Positions 52,575 through 61,080 of a stretch of DNA of 64,000 bases are shown here, piece after piece; position 1 is the first letter of the stretch, and the number at the start of each line of letters is the position of its first letter. Source of the DNA: Nonomuraea wenchangensis (GTDB lineage: Bacteria > Actinomycetota > Actinomycetes > Streptosporangiales > Streptosporangiaceae); NCBI RefSeq assembly GCF_900111685.1, contig NZ_FOHX01000007.1, positions 297,986 to 361,985 on the forward strand, written 5' to 3'. Below the pieces are notes generated by a model. The model was not told where the DNA came from. It saw only the letters and a list, made by a program, of their open reading frames with translations, and did not search any database. Both the position numbers and the translations under genes were made by a program.

Positions 52575-52973
52575 ATGGCGTTTTTCCGTCCTCGGGTGAG
52601 CCGGGAGGCCGAGGTCCGCTACCACGCGGACCGCGAGATCTCCAGGAGCTATCCCGAGCTGCTGGAGCGGGCCAGGCAGGCCGAGAGCACGTTGCGGGAG
52701 CTGCGGGCCGCGGCGGCCGACGAGGTCGAGCTGCTGGCCGCGGGCCGGGCGTTCGACCAGGCGCTGACCGAGGCGCTGCGGGCCGCCGAGGCGGGCCAGC
52801 GGGCCACCTTCGGGGTCAAGTCCTACGACGACCGCATCGCGCGCCGCAAGGCCAAGGCGACGCCGCGCGGGCGCGAGTGGACGGCCGAGGTCGACCGGCT
52901 GCGCACCCTGCGCGAGGAAAACCGCATGTGGGGCATCCCGCGCGTCCCGCGCCCGGTCCCCGCGACCGCCTAG
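52575..52973 (+). CDS. Small charged helical protein, unknown function
   Basis: This 132-residue protein is rich in Arg and Glu. It has a coiled-coil-like stretch at about 20-70 (ISRSYPELLERARQAESTLRELR) and a basic region RIARRKAKATPRG. The ATG at 52575 was chosen because AAGGGGCAGGG precedes it; upstream codons in frame are poorly supported. No family recognised. It converges on the sigma-factor gene, with a bidirectional hairpin between. Confidence 0.6.
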   Translation: MAFFRPRVSREAEVRYHADREISRSYPELLERARQAESTLRELRAAAADEVELLAAGRAFDQALTEALRAAEAGQRATFGVKSYDDRIARRKAKATPRGREWTAEVDRLRTLREENRMWGIPRVPRPVPATA

Positions 52974-53002
52974 CGGCCCCGCCGCGTCGGTGCACGACAT
53001 GC

Positions 53003-53045
53003 GGAAGCCCCGGCGCGTCTCCTGGTGAGGCGCGCCGGGGCTTCC
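53003..53045. terminator. Strong bidirectional terminator
   Basis: A perfect 15-base stem (GGAAGCCCCGGCGCG with its complement at 53031-53045) and a 13-base loop separate the convergent small-protein and sigma-factor genes. It lacks a T-run. Confidence 0.7.
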
Positions 53046-53073
53046 GGCATGTTCAGGCGGTCCGGGCGGGGGT

Positions 53074-54462
53074 TCAGCTCGCCCAGTCGAGCAGCGGGCG
53101 GGTGTTGCTCGGGTGCCGCAGCTTGGACAGCGACTCCTTCTCCAGCTGGCGGATCCGCTCCCGGGTCAGGCCCAGGTGCTTGCCGATCTCGTCCAGGGTG
53201 TGCGGCTTGCCGTCCACCAGGCCGAAGCGCAGCGCCATGATCTTCGACTCGCGCGGCGAGAGGTTGTCGAGCACGCCGCGCAGCTGGTCGCCCAGCAGCT
53301 GGCGGTCGACGATCTCCGACGCCTCGGGCGAGTCGACGTCCTCGATGAGGTCGCCGATCGTGGTCTCGCCGTCCTCGCCGATCGTCGCGTTGAGCGAGAT
53401 CGGCTGGCGGCTGGTGCGCAGCAGCTCCTCGATCTGGTCGGGGGTCTTGTCCAGCTCGACGGCCAGCTCCTCCGGCGTGGGCTCGCGGCCGAGGCGCTGG
53501 TGCATGTCCCGCTCCACCCGCGACAGCTTGGAGAGCATCTCCAGCACGTGCACGGGCAGCCGGATCGTACGCGCCGAGTCGGCGAAGCCGCGCTGGATGG
53601 CCTGCCGGATCCACCACATCGCGTACGTCGAGAACTTGAAGCCCTTGGTGTAGTCGAACTTCTCCACGGCCCGGATGAGGCCGAGGTTGCCCTCCTGCAC
53701 CACGTCGAGCAGCGACATGCCGCGGTCGGTGTACTTCTTGGCGACGGACACGACCAGCCGGAGGTTGGCCTCCAGCATGTGGTCCTTGGCGCGCCGGCCG
53801 TCCTGCACCACCAGGTGCAGGTCGTCACGGACGTCCGCCGGCAGGTCGGGGTGGGTCTCCAGCTTGTACTCGGCGTACAGGCCGGCCTCGATCCGCCTGG
53901 CCAGCTCGACCTCCTGGGCGGCGGTCAGCAGGGTGCGGCGGCCGATCGACTTCAGATAGGTGTGCACCGAGTCGCCCATGACCGACTGGGTGTCGTCCAG
54001 GTCGGCCTGCTCGTGCTCGATCTCGGCCTCGTCCAGCACGATGTCGTCGGGGACGTCTTCCTCATGCTCCGGCTTGCCGTCGACGGGCCCCCCGGTGCTC
54101 GTGCCGGTGTTCTTGGCGGCGCCGTTGCGTACAGCGGTTTTTGCCTTGGCGGGCTTGCGGCCGGTAGCCTTTGTGCGCGAGGGCGAGGGCTTCTTGGGAG
54201 CGTCTTCCTCGGCCGACGCGGGCTCGGTGGTCTTGCGGGTGTTGCTGGGGGCGGTCTTGCTGAGAGACGGCTCGTTCTCGGCGGCCAGGCTGACGCCGGC
54301 CTCGGAGAGCTCGCGCAGGATCGTACGGCCCTCGGAAGGGCTGACGCCGGCTTGGGCGAACGCGTCACGCAGCTCCGCCAGAGAAAGGTGACCCTGGTAA
54401 CGTCCTCGTTCGATCAGTTGGTCGAGAGTCGCGTGCGGGGTCGCCTCGGCGGTTCTGGGCAT
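53074..54462 (-). CDS. Primary-type sigma-70 RNA polymerase sigma factor
   Basis: This 462-residue sigma factor has an N-terminal region-1.1-like domain and a Lys/Pro/Thr-rich linker (about 65-130). Region 1.2 is VHTYLKSIGRRTLL, and region 2 includes KFSTYAMWWIRQAIQRGFAD. Regions 3 and 4 are present (LDEIGKHLGLTRERIRQLEKESLSKLRHP). It ends PLLDWAS, unlike the HrdB-type RDYLD, and AMWWIRQAIQRG differs from the HrdB ATWWIRQAITRA, so it may be a group-2 paralogue rather than the housekeeping one. ATG after GGAGGAGG. Confidence 0.88.
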   Translation of the reverse strand: MPRTAEATPHATLDQLIERGRYQGHLSLAELRDAFAQAGVSPSEGRTILRELSEAGVSLAAENEPSLSKTAPSNTRKTTEPASAEEDAPKKPSPSRTKATGRKPAKAKTAVRNGAAKNTGTSTGGPVDGKPEHEEDVPDDIVLDEAEIEHEQADLDDTQSVMGDSVHTYLKSIGRRTLLTAAQEVELARRIEAGLYAEYKLETHPDLPADVRDDLHLVVQDGRRAKDHMLEANLRLVVSVAKKYTDRGMSLLDVVQEGNLGLIRAVEKFDYTKGFKFSTYAMWWIRQAIQRGFADSARTIRLPVHVLEMLSKLSRVERDMHQRLGREPTPEELAVELDKTPDQIEELLRTSRQPISLNATIGEDGETTIGDLIEDVDSPEASEIVDRQLLGDQLRGVLDNLSPRESKIMALRFGLVDGKPHTLDEIGKHLGLTRERIRQLEKESLSKLRHPSNTRPLLDWAS

Positions 54463-54636
54463 GAGGACACCTCCTCCGTACGGAGTAAGAAGCGATCAGG
54501 CAGGTTGTGGCGGGGCGGCTTCGCTGTCCGCACGGCGCACCAGTATCAATAACGCCAATTTCCGCCATTTGTTCCCGAGGGGGCGAACTGCCGGAAAAGG
54601 CACAGATTGCGCCGAGGCCGCGGGAACCCCTCGCCG

Positions 54637-54948
54637 TCACTCCGTGATGTGGAAGACGCCACCCTCGGTGACCGCCGGCATGGGCATGGGCTCGGCGCCC
54701 TCCATGCGGTCGTCGCTCCAGTACTCGAAGACCTTGGCGGGATCGGGGTTGACCTCCTCGGAGACCACGACGCCGTCGCCGGCGCCGTCGGAGGACACGG
54801 GTGAGGGCCGGCCCTCCACCACCGCGCCCGTCTCCTCGGCCGCCTGGTCGAGCCTGCCCGCCGAGGCGGCCGCCGCGATGGAGATCCCCCCGGCGACGAT
54901 GACGCCGACGACGGCCGCGGATGCCCACATCTTGCGGGTCTGGTCCAT
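54637..54948 (-). CDS. Small exported or membrane-anchored protein
   Basis: This 103-residue protein has a hydrophobic N-terminal helix (MWASAAVVGVIVAGGISIAAA), followed by an acidic, Pro-rich exterior part ending AVTEGGVFHITE. Start ATG 54948 has a GGAGGG ribosome-binding site. No family recognised. It is 43 bases from the menE stop, on the same strand, and may be read through from it. Confidence 0.65.
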   Translation of the reverse strand: MDQTRKMWASAAVVGVIVAGGISIAAAASAGRLDQAAEETGAVVEGRPSPVSSDGAGDGVVVSEEVNPDPAKVFEYWSDDRMEGAEPMPMPAVTEGGVFHITE

Positions 54949-54991
54949 GAAGGCTCCCTCCTTCTCCCCACTATGACGCAGCGGCACTCCG

Positions 54992-56143
54992 TCAGGTTCC
55001 TGCCTTCAGCCTGACCAGGTCGGTCTTGCCGTTCGGCAGCAGGGGCAGGGCGGCGACGAGGCGCAGCTCGCGGGGGGCGGCGTAAGGGGGCAGCCTATCG
55101 TGGGAGTACGCCCGCAATTGATCAAGCGTGAGGGGTGTGTCGGGGTCGGCGGGTACGACGATGGCGGTGACCCGTTCGCCCCATTCGGGATCGGGTACGC
55201 CGATCACGGCCACGTCGGCGATCCCGGGATGCTCGCCGAGGACGGCCGCCACCGCGCCGGCCACCACCTTCTCGCCGCCGGTGTTGACGACGTCGTCGGC
55301 CCGGCCCAGCACCCGCAGCCGCCCGCCGGACAGCTCGCCGAGGTCGGAGGTGACGAACCAGCCGCCGTCGAAAGGCTCCTCGGGGGCGCCGAAGCGGTAG
55401 CCGGAGAACAGCACGGGACCGGCGATCCTGATCAGCCCGTCCGCGCCGATCTTGAGATCTACATTGTAAAGGGGCAGGCCGTCGTACACGCAGCCGCCGC
55501 TGGTCTCGCTGCTGCCGTACGACGTCACGACCCTGGCGCCGAGGTCCCGGGCCTGGTCCAGCAGGCCGGGGCGGGGCGCGGCGCCGCCGAGCAGGATCGT
55601 ACGGAACACCGACAGATCGGCCCCCAGCTCGACCAGCCGGTGAAGCTGCGTCGGCACCAGCGAGACGTGCTCGGCCCCCGACTCCAGCACCGCGCGCGGG
55701 TCGAAGCGCGGGTGGACGATCGGCTCCGTGCCCGACAGCAGCGCGCGGACCAGCACCTGCAGCCCTGAGACGTGCGCGACCGGCAGGCAGCACAGCCAGC
55801 GCTCGCCCTTGGACGCCTCTAGGCGGCGCAGCGAGGCCGCCGCCGAGGCGCGCAGCGCGGTGGCCGACAGCATGACGCCCTTGGGCGCGCCTGTGCTGCC
55901 GCTGGTGGCGATCACGACGGCGACGTCCTCGGGGACGCCCTCGCCGCCGTCGAGCCGCTCGCCGCCCGCGTGGGTGGGACGCAGCGAGGCGATCGCGGCG
56001 GCGGAGGAGCCGCCGGGCGCCAGCGGCAGGACGGCGGGGCCGCTGCCGTCGAGCGCGTCGAGGATCGCGGCGAAGAGCGCGGGCCCGGGAGGCTGCACAA
56101 TGGCATGCAGCGGGCGGTCCGGATGCGACGGGTTCCTCCACAT
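54992..56143 (-). CDS. menE: o-Succinylbenzoate-CoA ligase
   Basis: This 383-residue acyl-adenylating enzyme is short for the family. It has the AMP-binding P-loop IATSGSTGAPKGVM, SYGSSETSGG, the hinge VTSDLGELSGGRLRVLGRADD and the catalytic Lys in LPNGKTDLVRL. It forms OSB-CoA in menaquinone synthesis. Leaderless ATG at 56143. It is divergent from menC-menD, with overlapping -10 boxes between them. Confidence 0.93.
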   Translation of the reverse strand: MWRNPSHPDRPLHAIVQPPGPALFAAILDALDGSGPAVLPLAPGGSSAAAIASLRPTHAGGERLDGGEGVPEDVAVVIATSGSTGAPKGVMLSATALRASAAASLRRLEASKGERWLCCLPVAHVSGLQVLVRALLSGTEPIVHPRFDPRAVLESGAEHVSLVPTQLHRLVELGADLSVFRTILLGGAAPRPGLLDQARDLGARVVTSYGSSETSGGCVYDGLPLYNVDLKIGADGLIRIAGPVLFSGYRFGAPEEPFDGGWFVTSDLGELSGGRLRVLGRADDVVNTGGEKVVAGAVAAVLGEHPGIADVAVIGVPDPEWGERVTAIVVPADPDTPLTLDQLRAYSHDRLPPYAAPRELRLVAALPLLPNGKTDLVRLKAGT

Positions 56144-56148
56144 GCTCG

Positions 56149-56156
56149 TAAGGTTA
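56149..56156. promoter_or_regulatory. Bidirectional promoter: overlapping -10 boxes of menE and menC-menD
   Basis: TAAGGT on the plus strand (56149-56154) and TAACCT on the minus strand (56151-56156) are interlocked. The minus box is 7 bases from the menE ATG, giving leaderless mRNA. The plus box would start menC RNA near 56161, 40 bases before its GTG and GGGGGAGG site. Confidence 0.5.
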
Positions 56157-56201
56157 ATGGCGACAGGTCGGACAAAGGCGCAGCGGAAGCGGGGGAGGGT
56201 C

Positions 56202-57137
56202 GTGGCGCGTTCTCCCGAGGCTCCGGTGGTCTTCAGGATCCCGATGCGGACACGGTTCCGGGGGCAGACCGTCAGGGAAGGCGTGCTGCTGCGCGGCCCC
56301 GCCGGATGGGGTGAGTTCTCCCCGTTCCCCGAGTACGGCCCGCGCGAGTGCGCCCGCTGGCTCGCCTGCGCCCGCGAGGCCGCCTTCGAGGGCTGGCCGG
56401 CGCCGGTGCGCGAGCGCGTCCCCGTCAACGCCACGGTCCCGGCCGTGGACCCCGAGGAGGCGCACGCGATCGTACGGCGCTCCGGATGCGGCACGGCCAA
56501 GGTCAAGGTGGCCGAGCGCGGTCAAAGCTTCGACGACGACGTGGCCAGGGTGGAGGCCGTGCGCGACGCGCTCGGGCCGTCGGGCAGGCTGCGGGTGGAC
56601 GTCAACGGCGCGTGGAGCGTCGACGAGGCCGTCACCCGGCTGAGGCGCCTGGACAAGTACGACCTGGAGTACGCCGAGCAGCCGTGCGCCACCCTGGAGG
56701 AGCTGGCCGCCGTCCGGCGGGCCTGCGACGTGCCGATCGCCGCCGACGAGTCGATCCGCCGCGCCGAGGACCCGCTGCGGGTGCGCGCGGCCGAGGCGGC
56801 CGACGTGGCGGTGGTCAAGGTGCAGCCGCTCGGCGGGGTGCGCGAGGCGCTGCGCGTGGTGGAGGCGTGCGGGCTGCCCGCCGTGGTCTCCAGCGCGGTG
56901 GAGACGTCCGTGGGGCTCGCGGCGGGGCTGGCGCTGGCGGCCGCGCTGCCGTCGCTGCCGTACGCGTGCGGGCTCGGCACGATGGCGCTGCTCGACGGCG
57001 ACGTCGTGGACGACTCGCTGGTGCCCGTGGACGGCGAGCTGACCGTCCGCCGTCCCGAGGTGAATTTTCAGCTTTTGTCGGCATTTGAGATTGATTCTCC
57101 CCAGTGGCTTCGCCGGATGCAGGAGGCGTCACGTTGA
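56202..57137 (+). CDS. menC: o-Succinylbenzoate synthase
   Basis: This 311-residue enolase-superfamily enzyme has TAKVKVAERG (Lys), the metal-ligand Asp in VDVNGAW, Glu in EYAEQP and Asp in IAADES. The second catalytic Lys is in VVKVQPLGG. It dehydrates SHCHC to OSB. The GTG at 56202 has a GGGGGAGG site; an ATG at 56157 is an alternative start. Its TGA overlaps the menD TTG. Confidence 0.93.
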   Translation: MARSPEAPVVFRIPMRTRFRGQTVREGVLLRGPAGWGEFSPFPEYGPRECARWLACAREAAFEGWPAPVRERVPVNATVPAVDPEEAHAIVRRSGCGTAKVKVAERGQSFDDDVARVEAVRDALGPSGRLRVDVNGAWSVDEAVTRLRRLDKYDLEYAEQPCATLEELAAVRRACDVPIAADESIRRAEDPLRVRAAEAADVAVVKVQPLGGVREALRVVEACGLPAVVSSAVETSVGLAAGLALAAALPSLPYACGLGTMALLDGDVVDDSLVPVDGELTVRRPEVNFQLLSAFEIDSPQWLRRMQEASR

Positions 57138-58795
57138 ACCCCGCTACCGCACTGGCCACGGTGCTCGTCGACGAGCTGGTGCGCTGCGGCCTGACCGACG
57201 TGGTGCTCGCCCCCGGCTCGCGCTCGGCCCCGCTGGCGCTGGCGCTGCACGCCGAGTCGCGGGTGCGGCTGCACGTGCGCATCGACGAGCGCTCGGCGTC
57301 GTACCTGGCGCTGGGGCTGGCCAAGCGGAGCGAGCGGCCGGTGGCGCTCATCTGCTCCTCCGGCACCGCCACCGCCAACTTCCACCCGGCCGTGATCGAG
57401 GCGGCCGAGTCCGGCGTACCGCTGCTGGTGCTCACCGCCGACCGGCCGCCCGAGCTGCGCGGCACCGGCGCCAACCAGACCATCGACCAGCTCAAGATGT
57501 ACGGCTCGGCGACACGCTGGTTCGCCGAGGTCGGCGCCCCCGAGGACCGCCCCGGCCAGGTCGCCTACTGGCGCTCGCTCGCCTGCCGCGCCTACCAGCG
57601 CGCCACCGGCCCGTCCGACCCCGGCCCCGTCCACCTCAACCTGGCCTTCCGCGAGCCGCTGATCCCCGACGGCGACACCACCTGGTGCGAGCCGCTGGAC
57701 GGCGGCGCGAACGGCCCCTGGGTGCGCGCCCGCGTCGCGCCCCCGCCGATCGCCCTGCACATCCCGCCCACCCGGCGCGGCGTGCTCGTCGTCGGCGACG
57801 GCGCCGCCAACGTGCGCCGCTACGTCGCCGCCGCCGGCATGGCGGGCTGGCCAGTGCTGTCGGAGCCCAACGGCGGCGCCCGCTACGGCGACCACGCCGT
57901 CTCCACCTACCACCACCTGCTGAGCACGCCCGAGTTCGCCGACAACCACCTGCCCGACGTGGTCGTCACGCTCGGCCGCCCCGGGCTGTCCCGGCCGCTG
58001 CTGTCCTGGCTGGGCCGGGCCGGCGAGCACATCGTGGTCGCCCCCGACCTCGGCCGCTGGCCCGACCCGACCCGCTCGGCCACGCAGGTCGCCCAGGCCG
58101 TGGAGATCCCGGTCGCGGCCGGCGACGACAGCTGGCTGCACGACTGGAGGCACGCCGACCGGGCCGCCAGGGCGGCCGTCGACGACGTGCTCGACGCCTC
58201 GGGCCTCAGCGAGCCGCGCCTGGCCAGGGACCTCGTGGACGCGCTGCCCAACGGGGCGCTGCTGTTCTGCGGCTCCTCGATGCCGATCCGCGACCTCGAC
58301 CAGGCGATGCGGCCGCGGCGCGGCATCCGGCTCATGGCCAGCCGGGGAGCGTCCGGCATCGACGGGCTGGTGTCCACGGCGATGGGGGCGGCGCTGGCGC
58401 ACAACGGGCCGTCGTACGCGCTGCTCGGCGACCTGACGTTCCTGCACGACCAGAACGGGCTGATCCTCGGGCCCCGCGAGCCGCGGCCCGACGTGTGCTT
58501 CGTGGTGGTCAACAACGACGGCGGCGGGATCTTCTCGCTGCTGCCGCAGGCCGCGGTGCGCGACCCGTTCGAGCGGGTCTTCGGCACGCCGCACGGCGTC
58601 GACCTCGGATACGTCGCGGCTGCCACCGGGACGCCGTACACGCTGCTGCCGGACCTGTCCGACCTGCCCAAGGCCATGCGCGGCGAGGGGCCGCGGATCG
58701 TCGAGGTGCGCACCGACCGCGAGGAGAACGTACGCGTGCACGCCCGCCTGCGCGAAGCCGCGCAGGCGGCGATCCGGGCCGCACTGGCCGCCTGA
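57134..58795 (+). CDS. menD: SEPHCHC synthase
   Basis: This 553-residue thiamine-diphosphate enzyme has the PYR domain with VLAPGSRSAPLALAL and IDERSAS, and the PP domain with LLGDLTFLHDQNGL and VVNNDGGGIFSLLPQ. It makes the SEPHCHC intermediate from isochorismate and 2-oxoglutarate in menaquinone synthesis. TTG start 7 bases after AGGAGG, overlapping the menC stop (TTGA). Confidence 0.95.
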   Translation: MNPATALATVLVDELVRCGLTDVVLAPGSRSAPLALALHAESRVRLHVRIDERSASYLALGLAKRSERPVALICSSGTATANFHPAVIEAAESGVPLLVLTADRPPELRGTGANQTIDQLKMYGSATRWFAEVGAPEDRPGQVAYWRSLACRAYQRATGPSDPGPVHLNLAFREPLIPDGDTTWCEPLDGGANGPWVRARVAPPPIALHIPPTRRGVLVVGDGAANVRRYVAAAGMAGWPVLSEPNGGARYGDHAVSTYHHLLSTPEFADNHLPDVVVTLGRPGLSRPLLSWLGRAGEHIVVAPDLGRWPDPTRSATQVAQAVEIPVAAGDDSWLHDWRHADRAARAAVDDVLDASGLSEPRLARDLVDALPNGALLFCGSSMPIRDLDQAMRPRRGIRLMASRGASGIDGLVSTAMGAALAHNGPSYALLGDLTFLHDQNGLILGPREPRPDVCFVVVNNDGGGIFSLLPQAAVRDPFERVFGTPHGVDLGYVAAATGTPYTLLPDLSDLPKAMRGEGPRIVEVRTDREENVRVHARLREAAQAAIRAALAA

Positions 58796-58825
58796 CCCGC
58801 CACGCGGGCCCGGCGGGCGGGCCGA

Positions 58826-59728
58826 TCAGCGGTCGAGCACGGCGAGGAGCCGGTTGAGCGGGCCGTCCAGGCCCCAGCGGTCGGCCAGTGCCACCAGCGC
58901 CTCCGGGTCGCGCGGCTTGGCCGGCACGGCGAGGTCGGCGTCCGGCAGGGGCGCGTCGTGCGCGACCTTGACGACCGCGGGCGCGGCGCGCAGGTAGTCG
59001 CGGGCGGCGGCCAGCTTGGCCCGGCTGCCTGCCGGGAAGCCCTCGGCACCGCCCGCGTCCAGAGCCTCCAGCAGCGCGGGCAGCGAGCCGAAGCGGGTGA
59101 TGAGGGCGGCGGCGGTCTTGTCGCCGACGCCCGGCACCCCGGGCAGGCCGTCGCTGGGGTCGCCGCGCAGGGTCGCGAAGTCGGCGTAGGACCGGCCGGG
59201 GACGCCGTATTTGGCGGTGACGAACGCCTCGTCCACGATCTGCAGGTTGCGGATGCCGCGCGCGGTGTAGAGCACGCGGACCGGGCGGGCGTCGTCCACG
59301 AGCTGGAACAGGTCGCGGTCGCCGGTGACGATGTCCACCGCGCCGCGTCCCGCCCGGTGGGTGAGCGTGCCGATGACGTCGTCGGCCTCGTACCCGGACG
59401 ACTCCAGGCGGGCGATGCCGACCGCGTCCAGCACGTCGTTGATCACGGCGATCTGCGGCACCAGCGTCTCCGGCACCTCCTCGGCGTCGCCCTCGGCGAC
59501 CCGGTGCGCCTTGTACGTTGGGATCGCCGCCACCCGGAACGCCGGCCGCCAGTCCGCGTCCATCGTGGCCACCAGCTCGGCGGGGGAGTGGTCGCGTACG
59601 AGCGTGGCGATCATGTCGATCAGGCCGCGGACCGCGTTGACCGGCGTGCCGTCGGGAGCCTTGATCGTCTCCGGCACGCCGAAGAAGGCGCGGAAGTAGA
59701 GGGACGGGGTGTCCAGGAGCATCAGCAC
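58826..59728 (-). CDS. 5'-3' exonuclease (DNA polymerase I exo-domain family)
   Basis: This 300-residue stand-alone FEN-like nuclease has the acidic metal sites DTPSLYFRAFFG, VATMDADWRPAFR, GYEADDVIGT and TGDRDLFQLV, plus a helix-hairpin-helix GVPGVGDKTAAALI. The GTG start shares one base with the stop of the phosphatase gene (TAGTG), so it is coupled. It removes RNA primers or flaps, in parallel with the polA domain. Confidence 0.9.
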   Translation of the reverse strand: MLMLLDTPSLYFRAFFGVPETIKAPDGTPVNAVRGLIDMIATLVRDHSPAELVATMDADWRPAFRVAAIPTYKAHRVAEGDAEEVPETLVPQIAVINDVLDAVGIARLESSGYEADDVIGTLTHRAGRGAVDIVTGDRDLFQLVDDARPVRVLYTARGIRNLQIVDEAFVTAKYGVPGRSYADFATLRGDPSDGLPGVPGVGDKTAAALITRFGSLPALLEALDAGGAEGFPAGSRAKLAAARDYLRAAPAVVKVAHDAPLPDADLAVPAKPRDPEALVALADRWGLDGPLNRLLAVLDR

Positions 59729-60939
59729 TACCCCAGTATGCCCACCCCCAGCAGGCACGCGTCGTCCTCGGGATTGGGGCCGCCGATGTCGGCCAGCAGT
59801 TTGTCGAGCCCGGACTCCAGGTCGTGTTCCAGGTCACGGCCCGGCACCTCGCGGGCGGCGGCCATGACGAGGTCGAGGCCGACGTCGAGGTCGCGGGTGC
59901 GCCGCTCCACCAGCCCGTCGGTGAACATCAGCAGCACGTCGCCCGGCTTCAGCCGGGTCGTGGCCAGCTCGTACGGCCGCCCCTCCGCCGCCCCCAGCAG
60001 CACCCCCCGGGGCGGTTCCAGCGGCGTCGCGGTCCCGTCACGGACCAGGACGGGCGCCAGGTGCCCAGCCTGGCTCCAGGCGAACACCCGCGTCTCCGGG
60101 TCGAGATGCCCGATGACCGCCGTGGCGGTGGTGTCCCTGATCTGGTGCAGCACCAGCTCGTTGAGCCAGTCGAGCAGCCGGTGCGCGGGCCGGCCGGTCA
60201 TGGCCAGGCCGACCAGGGCGTGCCGGAGCTGGGCCATGTGCGCGATGGCGGGCAGGCCGTGGCCGGAGACGTCGCCGACCGCCAGCAGCAGCCGGCCGTC
60301 GGGGGCCGGGGACGCCTCGAACCAGTCGCCGCCGAGGTTCGCGGTCTTCTCCGCGGGGACGTAACGGACCGCGACCCGGATGTGCGGCAGACCTGGCGGG
60401 CAGGCCGGGTCGGGCAGGATCGCCTCGCGCAGCGCCAGCATCACGTGGCGCTCCTCCGCGGCCCGCTCGCGCGCCTCCAGGAGCTGGCGGCGCGACTCCG
60501 ACATCATGCGCTCGGCCCGCCGGCGGCCCGTGATGTCCTGGATGACGCCGTGCAGGCCGACCGCCCCGCCGTCGCCCATCAGGGGCTCCAGCACCAGGCG
60601 TACGTCGCGCAGGTCGCTCCAGTTGCCGCCCCGGCGGATGCGCAGCTCGGCCTGGACCGGCTCCACGCAGCGCAGCGCGGCCCACAGCAGCCGGTCCAGC
60701 GCGGCGACGTCGGCCGGCACGACGTGCTCGGCCAGCCGGGGCAGCGCGATCGGACCCTTGCCCGGGTCGCGGCCGAAGATCGTGTACACCTGGTCGGACC
60801 AGGTCGTCTCGCCGGTGCGGAAGTGCCACTCGGCCCAGCCCAGGTTGCCGAGCCGCTGCGCGTGAGCCAGCCTGGCGGCCAGCATCTCCGCGTCGGTGTC
60901 CGGCCCTAGCAGCCCGGCCGAGCTCATGACGTCGACCAT
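59728..60939 (-). CDS. PAS-PP2C (SpoIIE-type) serine phosphatase
   Basis: This 403-residue protein has an N-terminal PAS domain (WSDQVYTIFGRDPGKG to about 140) and a coiled coil (RRRAERMMSESRRQLLEARERAA). A SpoIIE phosphatase domain follows, with LGGDWFEASP, VGDVSGHG and a metal-binding FTDGLVER. Such phosphatases act on anti-sigma-factor antagonists, so with the sigma factor 6 kb away a partner-switching link is conceivable. Coupled to the exonuclease. Confidence 0.9.
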   Translation of the reverse strand: MVDVMSSAGLLGPDTDAEMLAARLAHAQRLGNLGWAEWHFRTGETTWSDQVYTIFGRDPGKGPIALPRLAEHVVPADVAALDRLLWAALRCVEPVQAELRIRRGGNWSDLRDVRLVLEPLMGDGGAVGLHGVIQDITGRRRAERMMSESRRQLLEARERAAEERHVMLALREAILPDPACPPGLPHIRVAVRYVPAEKTANLGGDWFEASPAPDGRLLLAVGDVSGHGLPAIAHMAQLRHALVGLAMTGRPAHRLLDWLNELVLHQIRDTTATAVIGHLDPETRVFAWSQAGHLAPVLVRDGTATPLEPPRGVLLGAAEGRPYELATTRLKPGDVLLMFTDGLVERRTRDLDVGLDLVMAAAREVPGRDLEHDLESGLDKLLADIGGPNPEDDACLLGVGILG

Positions 60940-61068
60940 AATCTCGCTTCCAAAGCGCAGTGGATCTGGACAATTGTTCCCACACTACGTGATCGATTAG
61001 GCACGGTCTGTAGCGATCCGAGATGCCGGGAAGAGCTTTCCGCGGATTTTAGGAGGGGCGGCCGAGAG

Positions 61069-61074
61069 TAGATT
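61069..61074 (+). promoter_or_regulatory. Probable leaderless -10 box (TAGATT) for the M24 peptidase gene
   Basis: TAGATT ends 6 bases before the GTG at 61081. Confidence 0.5.
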
Positions 61075-61080
61075 GGCCTG

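Noticed and set aside
55458..55474. A third copy of the TAC-N3-GTAAAGGG motif, inside menE
   Set aside because: It is within coding sequence (PLYNVDLK) with different core bases, so it is explained by the protein.
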